DNA from: Adiantum capillus-veneris
Taxonomy: Eukaryota; Streptophyta; Polypodiopsida; Polypodiales; Pteridaceae
NCBI GenBank assembly: GCA_014529385.2
Contig: CM043961.1
Coordinates: 11,702,478-11,766,477, forward strand
Reading direction: 5' to 3'
DNA: 64,000 nucleotides
In this document: piece by piece, positions 48,752-60,853 of the stretch
Layout of the letters: each line of letters begins with the position of its first letter
Numbering within the stretch: position 1 is the first letter of the stretch
Notes under the pieces: generated by a model
What the model was told of the DNA's origin: nothing
Databases searched by the model: none
Seen by the model: only the letters and a program-made list of their open reading frames with translations
Position numbers and translations under genes: made by a program

Positions 48752-49139
48752 CTAGCTACGAGACAACATGACTCCATTTTGTGGCCGCTTGATCCTATCC
48801 CTCCCATCACCGCCTCACAAGAGAGCATCATATGCATGCATAATAGAGGACTCGGGTGATGGAAGGACTTGTGGAACATCCAAGAAGGAAGATGGAAGAA
48901 CGCATATGAACTTCTGCTCTCCCATCACCTTCACCCCTCGGAATTTACACTCATTCAGACAAGGTGTGCCCTATTTCCCCTTGGGGAGGCTTGGCACCAT
49001 CCAGTGGCAGACAAGTTTCCATCAAAGCTTTCGGATGGGTAGGGGGTTTCACCGTGTCCCCCCTCCCCTCTCTCCACACCATCCAACAAAAGGTGAAATA
49101 TCTCTCTGGACAGAAGACAATGGTACTTCAAATCCTCCA

Positions 49140-49440
49140 AAATTTGGGATGCATTTATCCACCCAAAGAAATCTATTTTGGTGTGGCTGATCCTTTACAA
49201 AGACATATGGACAGTAGAGAGAAATCTAGTTGCAACCCTCTCCAATGGATTGTGTTGCCATGATGTGAAGAATATTCCCCATCTGATTATATACTGCTCT
49301 AGATCTACGGCCATCTTAAGGCCTCTTTCTATAGTCTTGGCTTTTAACCCGTCTTGGAAGCAACTCATCCTAGGAGATTCCATCAGCGTTCTATCTTAAT
49401 GCTGGCATAGAATTAGGGCTGAGTTCTTTTGGTTTATTTA
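49140..49440 (+). pseudogene. LINE-type C-terminal zinc-binding domain remnant
   Basis: Plus frame 49178-49399 reads KDIWTVERNLVATLSNGLCC, then IPHLIIYCSRSTAIL. It continues past a stop as CWHRIRAEFFWFIYKF. The pattern C-x-H...HL-x-x-C...S-x-x-(I/L)W is that of the zf-RVT region at the end of plant L1-like reverse transcriptases. A frameshift precedes it near 49175. No RT core or endonuclease is visible nearby. Confidence 0.45.
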
Positions 49441-49756
49441 TAAGTTTTTGACAGAACTTACCAGATCCAAAGTCTAAGAACCATGCTTGTTGTTTTTTAA
49501 CTTGCAAATTGTTCACACCAAGCATTGTGAAGTCTCCACCTACAATGTAAATAATCACATTATCAGAGACATCCACGCCATGTGTGAGTCATTGGATGAA
49601 GCCTAGAAGGAAGTTGCATCCGAGGAACACAAGCATCCCACTTTGATTGCCATGGTAGTTGAAAACCGGGCCAGGATCATAGAAGATACTTAACTTCTCA
49701 CCAGATCCATAAGTCTTATGGAGGAGATTCAAGAAAACATTGATATTCTACCCTAG

Positions 49757-49885
<129 letters not shown>

Positions 49886-50194
49886 TGCCTTGCGAGCATA
49901 TTTCCCCTCAGTATCAACCTATGGGCTTGGCCCTTTTGTAAATGTTCCACGCTAACCCTAGCAAGCACCTCAGTCCACTCCCCCCCTCTCAAATTTAATA
50001 GCCTCTGTAACACCCATCGATATATCTGTTATATACGTTTTGATTCTCTAATTAGGCTGGGTTCACACTTCTAGGCCAAGCAATCGCTCTGTGGCATAAA
50101 ATGGTTGGAGAGATTTGCGAAGAAGTGATTTCCCGACCCCCCTTTGAACAGGCGGCCTCATACCCCTAGGACACCCATTGTGTCCTCCATCTTT

Positions 50195-50280
50195 TCGGCG
50201 CAAAATGTGGCGTGAGCTTTGAACCCACAACCCCACCACAAGGACACCAATGTTCTAGCCAAGAGCCCCAACGTGATTGG
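50195..50280 (-). repeat. tRNA-like SINE head remnant
   Basis: On the minus strand, CTCTTGGCTAGAACATTGG (A-box-like) is followed about 30 bp later by GTGGGTTCAAAGCTC (B-box-like, cf. GGTTCGANTCC), as in the 5' part of tRNA-derived plant SINEs. There is no functional tRNA fold. Confidence 0.4.
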
Positions 50281-50299
50281 TTGATAGTGTAATGGATAC

Positions 50300-50860
50300 T
50301 AGTTTGCTTTGATTGCTTTACTGTGCACATGGTAAGAATTCAAAAAGTGATAATGGTGTGGCTCTTACCTCATGGCATAGTTTGTGCTGATGGCGCGTTA
50401 GCATATCTCCTCAAAGCTTTCACCAAAAGCTCTACGACCTCACATCACAAATGAGATTTTGCATTAAAAGATGGATGGAGTTGAAAATTAACACAATATA
50501 ATAAAGATGGAGAGGTGAATTTCGTGCATTGCGATGCTTATGCCCATAGAAAAAAAGAAAAAACCATACATATGTATGGTGTGGAGTTGGCACCGTTCTC
50601 CACATTTATAATAAAACCGTAAGGAATGTGCCCTTCCCCCGCCACTTTTATCCTCTCCAATGTTGAAAGGGGGCTTATGCTTCTCCTACAGTGTTGGAGG
50701 CTTTTTTATTTATAAAAATACTCAATTGTACAAGGAAGAACTCGTTACCAATGTTTTGTGAAGACATGTGTAATTCCACATTGCCATGTCGTGGTGTATT
50801 GTCCATGTATCCCTCTGTTGGCAAAACAAAATTATTCAAACCTTATCATCTTCATGTAAA
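50300..50860. other. non-coding stretch
   Basis: No gene, repeat or RNA recognised. Confidence 0.5.
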
Positions 50861-50867
50861 AATGCAA

Positions 50868-51520
50868 TCAACACATCCAAGTGACGACATTTAAAAGAAG
50901 AAGCCCATGAAGAAATTCCCGTCCTTTCATGACCATACCACATTTGGCGTACATATCAACCAAAGCACTAGCAAGCACATCTTTCTCCAATAGCCTGTCA
51001 CGAACAATGCTATTATGAATTTTCTCAACCATGTCAACATCTTGCGTAAGGTCACAAGCCTTCAAGATGCAACATGTCCTTTGACTTTGCGTGTTTAAGC
51101 CATGTTCATGCGGCATGGAGCCTTGTCCTCACCCTCACTGCTCAGCTGATTTCCTAATGGCTGTTGACATTCCTACTTCCCTTTGTAGCAACCACAACCA
51201 ACACATTGTAAGAGACCACTTTTGGCGTACATATCAACCAAAGCACTAGCAAGCACATCTTTCTCCAATAGCCTGTCACGAACAATGCTATTATGAATTT
51301 TCTCAACCATGTCAACATCTTGCGTAAGGTCACAAGCCTTCAAGATGCAACCTGTCCTTCGACTTTGCGTGTTTAACCCATGTTCATGCGGCATGGAGCC
51401 TTGTCCTCACCCTCACTACTCAGCCGATTTCCTAATGGTTGTTGACATTCCTACTTCCCTTTGTAGCAACCACAACCAACACATTGTAAGAGACCACTTT
51501 CTATGTAAGAAGTTGATCCA
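50868..51520 (-). pseudogene. PPR gene fragment, duplicated in tandem (278 bp)
   Basis: Minus-strand reading contains CCILKACDLTQDVDMVEKIH, then LLEKDVLASALVDMYAKCG. These are typical L- and S-type motifs of PLS pentatricopeptide-repeat proteins, which bind organellar RNA, often for C-to-U editing. The segment exists twice: units start at 50943 and 51221, nearly identical (CATGTCC/CCTGTCC, CTG/CTA and a few more). No start, targeting peptide or E/DYW end is attached, so these are remnants. Confidence 0.7.
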
Positions 51521-51599
51521 AAACATTTTGAGCTTTTGTGAGAGTGCTAGATTCGGTATACATACCAACCAAAGCACCTCTGAGTACAACATGGTTCAC

Positions 51600-52265
51600 C
51601 AAAATCCCCTAATTAGCGACCTCATCATGAATAAACTTTCCCAAGTTGATGTCTTGTACTACATAGGAAATTAGACATGGAGAGACGTCGTGTTTGATTT
51701 GCATATGATACAAATAGATAAAGGCCCACAAGGTGCATACATAGGTGATTCCATTTGCAGAGGGGCCCTCTTCGCTTCGCATCTGGTGAAAACAGTCGAG
51801 AGCTTCCTTGCCACATCCATGTTGGGCATATCCTACAATCAACACACTCCAAGAGACAACATCCCGAGCATGGAGCTCATCTAGAACTTTCAAGCATCCT
51901 ACGTAGAGCCACATGCCTTCAAGATACATGCGTAGGTGATTGCATCTTGAGAGGGGCCCTCGCTTTGCAGTTGTCGCAAAAGACTAGAGCTTTCTGTTCC
52001 TGTCCATGTGGAGCAAATCTTGGAATCAGGAGAGAGGCTCTTGCTTTGCATCTGCTGAAAACAGACTAGAGGTTTTTGGCCCTGCCTTGTGGGAAGAATC
52101 ATGCAATCAATGCATTCCAAGAGTCCACACTCCCGATAGGAAGCTTCTTGAGAAGTTTTGGGGAGAGGCCCTCACTTCGCATCTACTGAAAACAGCCTAG
52201 AGCATTTTGGTCCTGCCCTATGGAGCAAATCCTAAAATCAGGAGAGAGTCCATCGCTTCGCATCT
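51600..52265 (-). pseudogene. PPR gene fragments
   Basis: Minus strand contains ELHARDVVSWSVLIVGYAQH, GKEALDCFHQM (51609-51929), and further partial motifs (ECIDCMILPTRQGQKPLVCF, AITYACILKACGST) at 51899-52120. Short direct repeats such as 'cgcttcgcatctgctgaaaac' recur at 51775, 52040, 52175 and 52255, marking successive degenerate motifs. All frames are short and broken. Confidence 0.65.
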
Positions 52266-52521
52266 GCTAAAAATAGTGCTCCTTGGAGACAAATGAAATG
52301 CTTCCATATGTCGCCCACCCATTCAAATACTCCCACACCATCACCATGAAGTGATGGCCTGAATACAAATAGTGAAGCAAATCCCTATTTTGCTCCTTTA
52401 TAACATGCGGTCTAATGTCACATCGAATACCACTTGCAAGCTTCATGAAAGCATACTCTAGGATGTCTAGCTCCAGATTGTCCAGCTCTATCGCTTCGTG
52501 CAGCCTCATCTCCACAAGATG

Positions 52522-53462
52522 TGTCATAATAATCAATATCCAATTCTCCTAAATGATTTTCTCATGTTAAACTGATCCTTTAATATGGGGAAGTTCCAGG
52601 GGAGAAAAAGCTAGAATATTGGTTAAGCTAGCAAACCGGCCACAGTAGGGATCCAAAGGAGGGAAAATAGGAATCCAAAGGGGGGGCCATCTGCAAAAGA
52701 GCAATGTGCAACAATGGCCTTAAAAGACCTAAGGTTCAATCCATTAAGACTTCCAAAATGCTAAGGTTCCAAAATTCAAAGGTTGTGTCCAAAGGTCAAA
52801 AGCCTATGAAAATTGGATGCTTTGTGTGTGTCTCAAAAGTCTTCATGCATCCCTACATAGGAGGGGGCGAGCCCAAGAAGTAGGGGATGAGAGAGAAACA
52901 CCCACACACACTCACAAGCTTCATTTGTACACAAGGGGAAAGAGGGACACATGTCAGCTCCCTAGGCCAGATGCCCACAAGGTGTACTCAAATCCTATTG
53001 GATGGCCATGGAGGTGGATCAATGAGAATTAAGCTAGAGTAAATCTAGTCTAATTAATTTAAAAACACTTAATAAAAGAACCAATAGGAATTAAGCTCTC
53101 TAGAAGACTACTGGACAGTCTCCCAAGGGGTCCGGACAATGAGCATTCAGCAGCCCAATGGCTAGCCTGATTCCTATTGGCCAGGAGGCAAAGGGGTCCA
53201 ATGAGAGTTTAGTTGCATTTATTAATTACCTAAATCTCTCACAAAAGGGAAAGGGGGAAAACATGTCAGAAGGCTATCACTTATGCTGCTTAATTTCCAT
53301 TGGCTAAGGCTGGGGAGTTCCAATAGGATGTGAGCATGAGCAAATAGCAAGAGGGCTGACCAAGAGAGAGAGGGGGCTGATTTTTCAAAGGCATTATTGA
53401 CTTACACACTCGCACAATCTATGTGTGAAGCAAGAAGACTCTCTCTCTCCTTCTCAAGCTTC
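52522..53462 (+). repeat. element 2 5' LTR, truncated
   Basis: Aligns with 56555-57490 with few differences. The junction 'caagcttccaggaag' at 53456-53470 joins LTR sequence to pol; element 3 has 'gagctccttccaggaag' at the same place in pol, so a short shared 'cttccaggaag'-type stretch may have mediated the deletion. Confidence 0.85.
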
Positions 53463-55040
53463 CAGGAAGTTCACCACCTAACAAACCTCCTTATAGAGTT
53501 TCTCAAGCTCAACAAGAGGAGATTATGCGGCAAGTGCATGAGTTAGTTGAGAAGGGCATGGTTAGGCCTAGCTCATCTCCATTTTGTTCTGATGTGCTAC
53601 CAGTGCAAAAGAAAGATGGCACATATCGTATGTGTGTCGACTATAGAGCACTAAATAGGATCGTTATCAAGAAAAGGTTTCCCATTCCATGGGTAGAAGA
53701 CCTATTCGATAAGCTACAAGGGTCCACCTACTTCAGTAGGATTGACCTAAAAAGTGGCCATCATCAAATAAGGATAGTTGATCAAGACATTGTAAAGACC
53801 GCATTTCGCAATACGTTTGGTCTTTACGAATACATTGTCATGCCTTTTGGCTTGACCAATGCACCAGCCACATTCAACCGCTTGATGGAGAAGCTATTCA
53901 GGCCTCACCGAACCTTTACTGGAGTGTTCTTTGATGATATCATCATCTACTCTAATTCATTAGACGAACACAAGCAACACCTCCAGGTAAGATTTCAATT
54001 TCTAAGAGAGAATAAACTTTATGTTAATCAAAAGAAAAGTGAATTTTTCTTACAAGAGGTTCAGTATTTTAGGTTACATTATCTCTCAAGATTGCATCCA
54101 AATGGATCCATCAAAATTAGAGGTAATAAAAGGATGGCCTATACCAAGGAATCTTCATGAACTAAGAAGCTTTATAGGTATGTGTGCATACTAGACGCTT
54201 CATAGAAAAGTTCTCACTAATAGCAAGACCATTACATGACCTAACAAAGAAAAACGTTAGGTATACATGGTGTGCCAAGGAGAATAATGCTTTCAAAAAT
54301 CTTAAAGAAAAGCTTACTCTCAACCTGTGCTTACACTACCGGATCTCTCAAAGCCATTTGAGGTCCAATGTGATGCTTGTGGTGATTGCCTTGGAGCTCT
54401 TTTGCTCCAAGATGGGCACGCCATAGGCTATGAAAGTCGAAGGCTCGACCCTGTTGAGCAAGCTCTAGGCATATATGAAAAGGAAATCCTCCAAGTTCTA
54501 CATGCCTTAGACTCATGGAAGCACTATTTATTGGGGACTCCTTTCATTCTGCAAACGGATCACCAAAGTCTTAAGTACTTCATGACGCAGACCAAGCTCT
54601 CCAACAAGCAAATAAGGTGGGCAAACTTTCTTTCTCAATTTCATTTTCATATTGCTGACATTGCTGGCAAGCATAATCAAGTAGCCAACGCACTCTCAAG
54701 ACGGCCGAGAGTGAATGTGGTTTCCATAGCAACTCACAATGGTCTATCTTCTATGATAAATGAGTATGCTACTGATCCCAATTTTAGAGACGTGATTTCA
54801 GCCCTTGCACTAGGGAAGAAAGAAGAACCATTTACTTTACAAGATGGTTATCTTCTCTATAGCAATAGACTATACGTTACTAACTCACTCTGTGAGAAAG
54901 TAATGTATGAATCTCATGCTCCTCCTTATGCGGGACATAGAGGGATTCAGTCTACCCTAAAGGGGATTGAAACATATTTCTACTGGCCTATCATGAAAGA
55001 AAACATACAGGAGTATGTTTTCAAATGTGTGGTAAGCTAA
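53462..55040 (+). pseudogene. pol: element 2 RT and RNase H
   Basis: Begins in the peptide corresponding to [19 protein letters not shown] of element 3. RT motifs: [43 protein letters not shown] and the catalytic FFDD. Frame breaks near 54130-54200 separate the thumb. RNase H: FEVQCDACGDCLGALLLQ with TDHQSLKYF (54327-54700). The end overlaps the integrase zinc-binding region (SHAPPYAGHRG...YWPIM). A TAA at 55038-55040 interrupts before the integrase core. Confidence 0.85.
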
Positions 55041-56201
55041 AAGACGAAGTTTGATAGAGGGAAGCAACCTCGATTGCTTCAACCTTTGCCAATCCCTAAT
55101 TCACCATGGGAGAGCATATCCATGGATTTTATCTTTGGATTGCCTAAGTCTATCCATGGGAATACGGGAATATGGACGATAGTAGATAGGTTCAGTAAAC
55201 AAGCTCATTTTATACCTGTCAAAAAGACTATCAAAGCCCATCAAATGGCAAACCTCTTCATTTCACAAATCTTCAAGTACCATGGCTTTTCAATGTCCAT
55301 AGTGTCGGATAGAGATCTTAGAATGACCAATAATTTCTGGAAGGGTCTCTTTGAGAATTTACGAACAAGGCTAAATTTCTCTTCGGTCTATCACCCACAA
55401 ACAGATGGCCAAAGTGAAATAGCTAACCTAACAATTCTCGATCTACGAAAAGCCTATGTAACGAAAGTAGATCAAAGATCTCAATGGGAGAAGTACTTAC
55501 CCTTAGTGGAGTATGCTTACAATAACAATGTACATACTTCCACGGAAAAAGCACCTTTCGAGGTAATTGAGGGAAGATCAAAAAGTCCCTTGCTACTTAA
55601 GGTACATGGGAAGATCTTCGCCGCAAATGAGTATAGCCGAGACCTACAAGAATCTTTCCAAAAGATTAAGGATGCTATCTCTATCTCACAGCAAAGGCAA
55701 AAGGCTGCTGCTGATAAGCACAAAAGAGCCCAAGCCTTTAAAGAAAATGATTAGGTCTTACTCAAATTTCCCAAGGCTCGATTAAGGCACACAACGGGCA
55801 AGAATCCTACGGGACACCAGAAGTACTATGCTAAGTTAGCAAAAAGGTACTATGGTCCCTTCCAGATTCTTAGGCCAATCAATGAAATGGCCTATCAACT
55901 CAAGTTGCCAGCCATTGGCTCACACAATGCTTTCCATGTGAGCCTACTAAAGCCTTACAAAGGAGAGCCACCTCAAGAACTAGCTATTGAAGACCCACCG
56001 AAGATCGAGGACCAAGAAGAGGTGCTGCAACCCGAGTCCATTCTCCGACATGAAGACAAGGTACAAAGAGGCGGTAAGACTATCCGACGATATCTTATTA
56101 AGTTTAAGAATTATCCTTTTAAAGATGCTAGATGGATGCAAAGCATACAAGTAAAGGATAACCTAAACCTTGTCAATGCTTACAATGCTTCCCTAGAGTA
56201 A
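55041..56201 (+). pseudogene. pol: element 2 integrase core and chromodomain
   Basis: DDE core: SMDFIFGLPKS (D), IVSDRDLRMTNNFW (D), HPQTDGQSEIANL (E). A TAG at 55752 interrupts the C-terminal part. After it come KRYYGPFQI (GPY/F module), NAFHVSLLKPYKG and a C-terminal chromodomain-like segment (PESILRHEDKVQRGGKTIRR, then FKNYPFKDARWM). Chromodomains guide integration to marked chromatin; their presence classes this as a chromovirus. Confidence 0.85.
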
Positions 56202-56554
56202 GCAAATGTACACATGTTAAAAATGAACAAAGTTTTTGTCTTATAAGACTATCTTTTTCTTTACTGTGCATAAAAATGAAGTAGTATGCATGCTTAGATC
56301 AAGTTTGCGGAGACGACGTCTCCCAAACACCAAGTAGAGCTTGTCACTCTACTATGGAAGATTGATAGGACTAATGTGCAGACATGCTTGTGGCAGCTTA
56401 GGCTCTCAAGTGCCAAATGGACTAGTCATCCATTCTAGAACGATGTCGTAGGGTAACATAGGGATCCTCTACCCGCTAGAAAAAGGACTAATGAATATGC
56501 TTTATCTTCTCTACCCTATAGTCGAGGACGACTATGATTTCAAGAGAGAGGTAA
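56202..56554 (+). other. element 2 3' untranslated region and polypurine tract
   Basis: No ORF. Ends in CAAGAGAGAGGTAA immediately before the 3' LTR, the likely polypurine tract (56541-56554). Confidence 0.65.
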
Positions 56555-57735
56555 TGTCATAATAATCAATATTTAATTCTCTTAAATGATTTTCTCATGT
56601 TAAACTGATCCTTTAATATGGGGAAGTGCCAAGGGAGAAAAACCTAGAATATTGGTTAAGCTAGCAAACCGGCCACAGTAGGAATCCAAAGGAGGGAAAA
56701 TAAGGATCCAAAGGGGGGGCCATCTGCAAAAGAGCAATGTGCAACAATGGCCTTAAAAGGCCCTAAGGTTCAGCCCATTAAGACTTCCAAAATGCTAAGG
56801 TTCCAAAATTCAAAGGTTGTGTCCAAAGGTCAAAAGCCTAGGAAAATTGGATGCTTTGTGTGTGTCTCAAAAGTCTTCAAGCATCCCTACATAGGAGGGG
56901 GCGAGCCCAAGAAGTAGGGGATGAGAGAGAAACACCCACACACACTCACAAGCTTCATTTGTACACAAGGGGAAAGAGAGACATATGTCAGCTCCCTAGG
57001 CCAGATGTCCACAAGGTGTACTCAAATCCTATTGGATGGCCATGGAGGTGGACCAATGAGAATTAGGCTAGAGTAAATCTGGTCTAATTAATTTAAAAAC
57101 ACTCAATAAAAGAACCAATAGGAATTAAGCTCTCTAGAAGACTACTGGACAGTCTCCCAAGGGGTCCAATGAGCATTCTGCAGCCCAATGGCTAGCTTGA
57201 TTCCTATTGGCCACGAGGCAAAGGGGTCCAATGAGATTTTAGTTGCATTTATTAATTACCTAAAGCTCTCACAAAAGGGAAAAGGGGGACACATGTTAGA
57301 AGGCTATCACTTATGCTGCTTAATTTCCATTGGCGGAGGCTGGGGAGGTCCAATAGGATGTCAGCACGAGCAAATAGCAAGAGAGTCAACCAAGAGAGAG
57401 AGGGGGCTAATTTTTCAAAAGCATTATTGACTTACACACTGACACAATCTATGTGTGAAGCAAGAAAACTCTCTCTCTCCTTTCCAAGCTTTAATGGAAA
57501 GCTTACCACCTACTCCAAGCTTGTGAGAAGGGAGGCCTACACCAACAACTCTTGGCTTTGTGATGCAAATCCAACCAAGAGCCAAGCTTCAATGCATGCT
57601 CATCTCCTCTACCATGCTAATTACTAAGCTAAGCTATGCTAATAAGAGTGATTATGTGAGGAGATGTATATCTTTCTTGTAAGAATACTCCTTCTTCCTC
57701 TCAATCTGCTCTCATACCCCCTTAGCTCTCCAAGC
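56555..57735 (+). repeat. element 2 3' LTR, truncated
   Basis: Starts TGTCATAATA and follows the 5' LTR to 57490, then continues alone. It shows general similarity to the element 3 LTR ('caactcttggct', 'gcaaatccaaccaagagcca', 'tagctctcc') until PPR sequence begins near 57735. Confidence 0.8.
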
Positions 57736-58450
57736 ATGACATATTGTTTCAACAACCCCTGACTAGCAATATCAACGTGAATGTTTATGCCCACATCAGC
57801 ATATTGCGTAGAGCCACATGCCTTCAAGATGCATGCGGATATGATTGCATCAGGAGGAAGGCCCTCGCTTTGCATCCGTTGATAATAGCTTAGAGTAATA
57901 TGGCCCTACTTTTGTTGCGTTTATCCCGCAATCAATGCACTCCAAGAGATGACATTCTAGTCAGGAAGCTCCTCACGCACTTTCTGTGCTTTCTGAAGTG
58001 CACCACATTTGGTATACATATCAAATAAGGCATTGCCAAGCACGACATTATTTTGCAACAACCCATGACTAACAATGAACTTTAAGCATTGCAACAGCCC
58101 ATGACTAACAGGCCATCACTTTGCATCCGCTGAAAACAGTGTAGAGCCTTTTGTCCATGCTCCTGTTGTGCGTATCCCGCAATCAGTGCATTCCAAGAGA
58201 TGTCATTCCGAACAGCAAGCGCTGAAAACAGCGTAGAGCCTTCTGTCCCTTCCTGTTGTGAGTATCCCACAATCAGTGCATTCCAAGAGACGTCATTCCG
58301 GACAGCAAGCGTTGAAAATAGCGTAGAGCCTTTTGTCCTTCCTCCTATTGTGCATATCCCGCAATCAATGCATTCCAAGAGACGCCATTCCGGACAGCAA
58401 GCGAGGGCTGATTTACCACCCCTTGCAAGCTCGCCCACTTTCCCATATTG
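57735..58450 (-). pseudogene. PPR gene fragments with ~90-bp internal repeats
   Basis: Minus-strand motifs: PDAIISACILKACGSTQYAD, then RNDVSWNALIVGYSQQEGTE, RNDISWNALIAGYAQQEHGQ and KALHCFQRMQSDG. A block of about 90-93 bp ('gcattccaagagatgtcatt...') occurs three times between 58185 and 58410, repeating the last part of one PPR motif. No intact reading frame, start or editing domain. Together with the fragments left of element 2 it was probably one or more tandem PPR copies. Confidence 0.7.
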
Positions 58451-58812
58451 CTCGTCCTCTGCCTTCTTTGGTGCGAGAAAGCAGACAAGGTTGTTTTTTT
58501 TTTTTGCATGAAGCTCGCGCTAAATTTAGCTTCTACCATTTCGTCTCCAATCAACCAATGCCAAGTGGCATGCTTCTCCTTTCTTTAGATAATCAAGGTA
58601 AATAATTATTTTTTTACCTTGTCCACTATTGGTGTGAACTAAGCGTTTGTCACATGTTGCAAAAGCCGGGCCCAGCTGCTGTCGGGGTAGCGCCGACGGG
58701 TCCTCTCATGGACAAGAAGCCGAGGGCCTCCCTGGCCTATATCTCACACGGGCATGGGAGGAGATGGGATCTACGGTGGGATGATTGAGGACCGTAGATC
58801 TCGGGCTTTCGT
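58450..58812. other. short non-coding flank
   Basis: No gene recognised; 58660-58800 is unusually GC-rich for the window. It forms the left flank of element 3. Confidence 0.5.
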
Positions 58813-60438
58813 TGTCATAAAATCTAATATCTAACTAACCCAAATGATTTTCTCATATTAAATTGATCACTTAATGTGGGAGAATAAACGGGAACAAGTG
58901 TTAAGATATAGGTATGTGCTTATAGATCTATCTCAACACGGGGCCAATGGTAAAGGGGCCCAAAAGGGAGATGGTCTATCAAAGAGCAAGGCTAACCAAT
59001 GGAGCATAAGACCTTAGGGTTAGCTTCATTGAAGACCTCCAATAAATGTGTGTAAAAGTCCTTTGACCTTAAGTAAGCTAGGGCTAAGCTTGAGGTGGGA
59101 ACCCGGCCCAAGCTCGAGGTGCTTGTCATGCTTGAGGTGCTTGTCATGCTTGAGGTGTTTTTCATGCTTGAGGTGCTTGATTAAGATGCTTGAGGTGCTT
59201 GACTGGCTCCATGCTTGAGGTGCTTGACTTGCTGCATGATTAAAGTACTGGAGGTGCCTTGAGAAGCTTGCCTGAGATGCTTGTGGGAACACCCCCTAGT
59301 TCAAGTGCTTTGTCATGCTTGGTGAGTAAGGTGCTTGATCACCTAAAAGTCAAAAGCATTCCTACAAGAGGGGGGGCGAGCCCTTTTCCTAGGGCCTAGA
59401 GAGAGAACACCCACTCACACACACAAGGGAAGCCCAACTTGAAGAGGCAGCAAGGACACATGTCAGGCCCCTACCCATGTTACCTTCATGTGTTGCTTGA
59501 AGCCTATTGGCTAGGCTTCAAAGGGGTCCAATGATAAATTACATGAATTATCTAATTGTTTTAGCATTTATCAAGTCCTCTCTCTCAAAGGGGAAAGGGG
59601 GACACTTGTCCCAAGGCTACCCATGTTGCTTGTAATGGCTCTTGCTTGTGATTGGCTAGGCCAGGAAGGGTCCAATGAGCTTCAGGCATGAGCTACAAGG
59701 GGGGGTCGACCCAAGCAAGCTAGGGGGGTGCCTAGGGGGTATACTCACCCACACACACTCACAAGCACTCTCATTGTGTGATATGCAAAGTGCAAGAGCT
59801 CCCTCTCCAAGCAAGTAGAGGTTGAGAGCCTACACCAACACTCTTGGCTATGGAGTGCAAATCCAACCAAGAGCCATGCTTCAATGCTTAAGCTTGCCAT
59901 CTCCTTCTTCTTCATTACTATGCTATTGTGTATGCTAGCAACAAGAGTATGATAAGTGAGGAACTAATTCTTTCTCCTACGAAATGTTTCTTCTTCCTCT
60001 TCCCTACCCTCATTCCCTGCTAGCTCTCTCCACCTTCGAAGGTGTTTGAGGTCTTGGGACTGAGGCTTGGGATAGTTAAAGCTTTCTTCAAGTTTATGTT
60101 ATGTTTGTGGTGCATGAAGCCTTCCATCTTCATGGAATCACCTAGGTCACAAGGAACACAAAGACTGTATTGTAACAAGTCTCTCTTTATGGGAGAAATC
60201 ATAATACAAATGCCTATTGGAGGGGGGACCGGCTCCACATAAATCCGGTCCTCAATTGTTGTCATGTTCTCTAAACTCTCTCTCTTGCAAAAAGTATTGT
60301 CTATGCCAAGTTAACTAATTGCTATGATTATGTTGCTATCTTCAATTATGTCTACCCGCTATGCTCACAAAATCATTTCTTGAAAGTACTCTCATTAAAT
60401 TCTGCTATTCTCAAATTGAATAGGCAAATTCCATTACA
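58813..60438 (+). repeat. element 3 5' LTR
   Basis: Begins TGTCATAAAATC and ends CATTACA directly before the primer site, 1626 bp. The start resembles the LTR of element 2 (TGTCATAATAATC). It contains an 18-bp minisatellite (59095-59235). Confidence 0.85.
59095..59235. repeat. 18-bp minisatellite in the LTR
   Basis: Around seven to eight copies of ATGCTTGAGGTGCTTGTC and variants, lying within U3 of the element 3 LTR. Confidence 0.85.
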
Positions 60439-60439
60439 T

Positions 60440-60451
60440 TGGTATCAGAGC
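60440..60451 (+). promoter_or_regulatory. primer binding site, initiator-Met tRNA
   Basis: TGGTATCAGAGC, the common plant LTR-retrotransposon primer site complementary to the 3' end of tRNA-iMet, one base after the LTR end. Confidence 0.9.
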
Positions 60452-60853
60452 ATTTGGTTTCTCTTTTCTTGCTTAAGAAGAGAGGTCCTTAAGTAGCCTA
60501 TAAATGGTTGATGTTGTTAATTATAATAGAGTAAGTGGAACTGGGATCTAATACCGGTTTTGTTAAGCCCACTATGTGGGGGATGGTGCACACCTCGGGA
60601 GCTTTGGACTTAATAATGGAGTCTTTTTAGACTTGCCTACGGCTTTACCATTATTGAGCCATAAGAAGTCCGAAAGGAGCTAGCCCTTGGCAACTCTGCT
60701 ATGTTAGACCTACTCCTCTACTCTCTATAATTAACCACTTTGAGCCGTGGGTGTAGATACTTAAGAGCCGATTTTCAAAGGCTAAGAGGAGTGGCAACTA
60801 AGGTTTTGAATTGCCAAAGCATACACTAAGTACATACATAAAATTTTGTTAAC

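Larger units (their letters stand above)
52522..57735 (+). mobile_element. element 2: chromovirus-type Ty3/gypsy with internal deletion
   Basis: LTR copies start at 52522 and 56555 (both TGTCATAATAATCAATAT). The 5' LTR is cut at about 53460 and joined directly to the RT start, so the LTR end, primer site, gag and protease are gone. The 3' LTR ends prematurely near 57735 at PPR sequence. RT, RNase H, integrase and chromodomain remain with several stops. It sits inside the PPR fragments and is a relative of element 3. Confidence 0.85.

Noticed and set aside
48768-49190. 140-codon plus-strand frame
   Set aside because: Serine/proline-rich, no domain. The zinc-finger remnant just downstream in another frame is more convincing.
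59026-59292. Minus frame with repeated KHLKHD peptides
   Set aside because: It is encoded by the LTR minisatellite and has no independent support.
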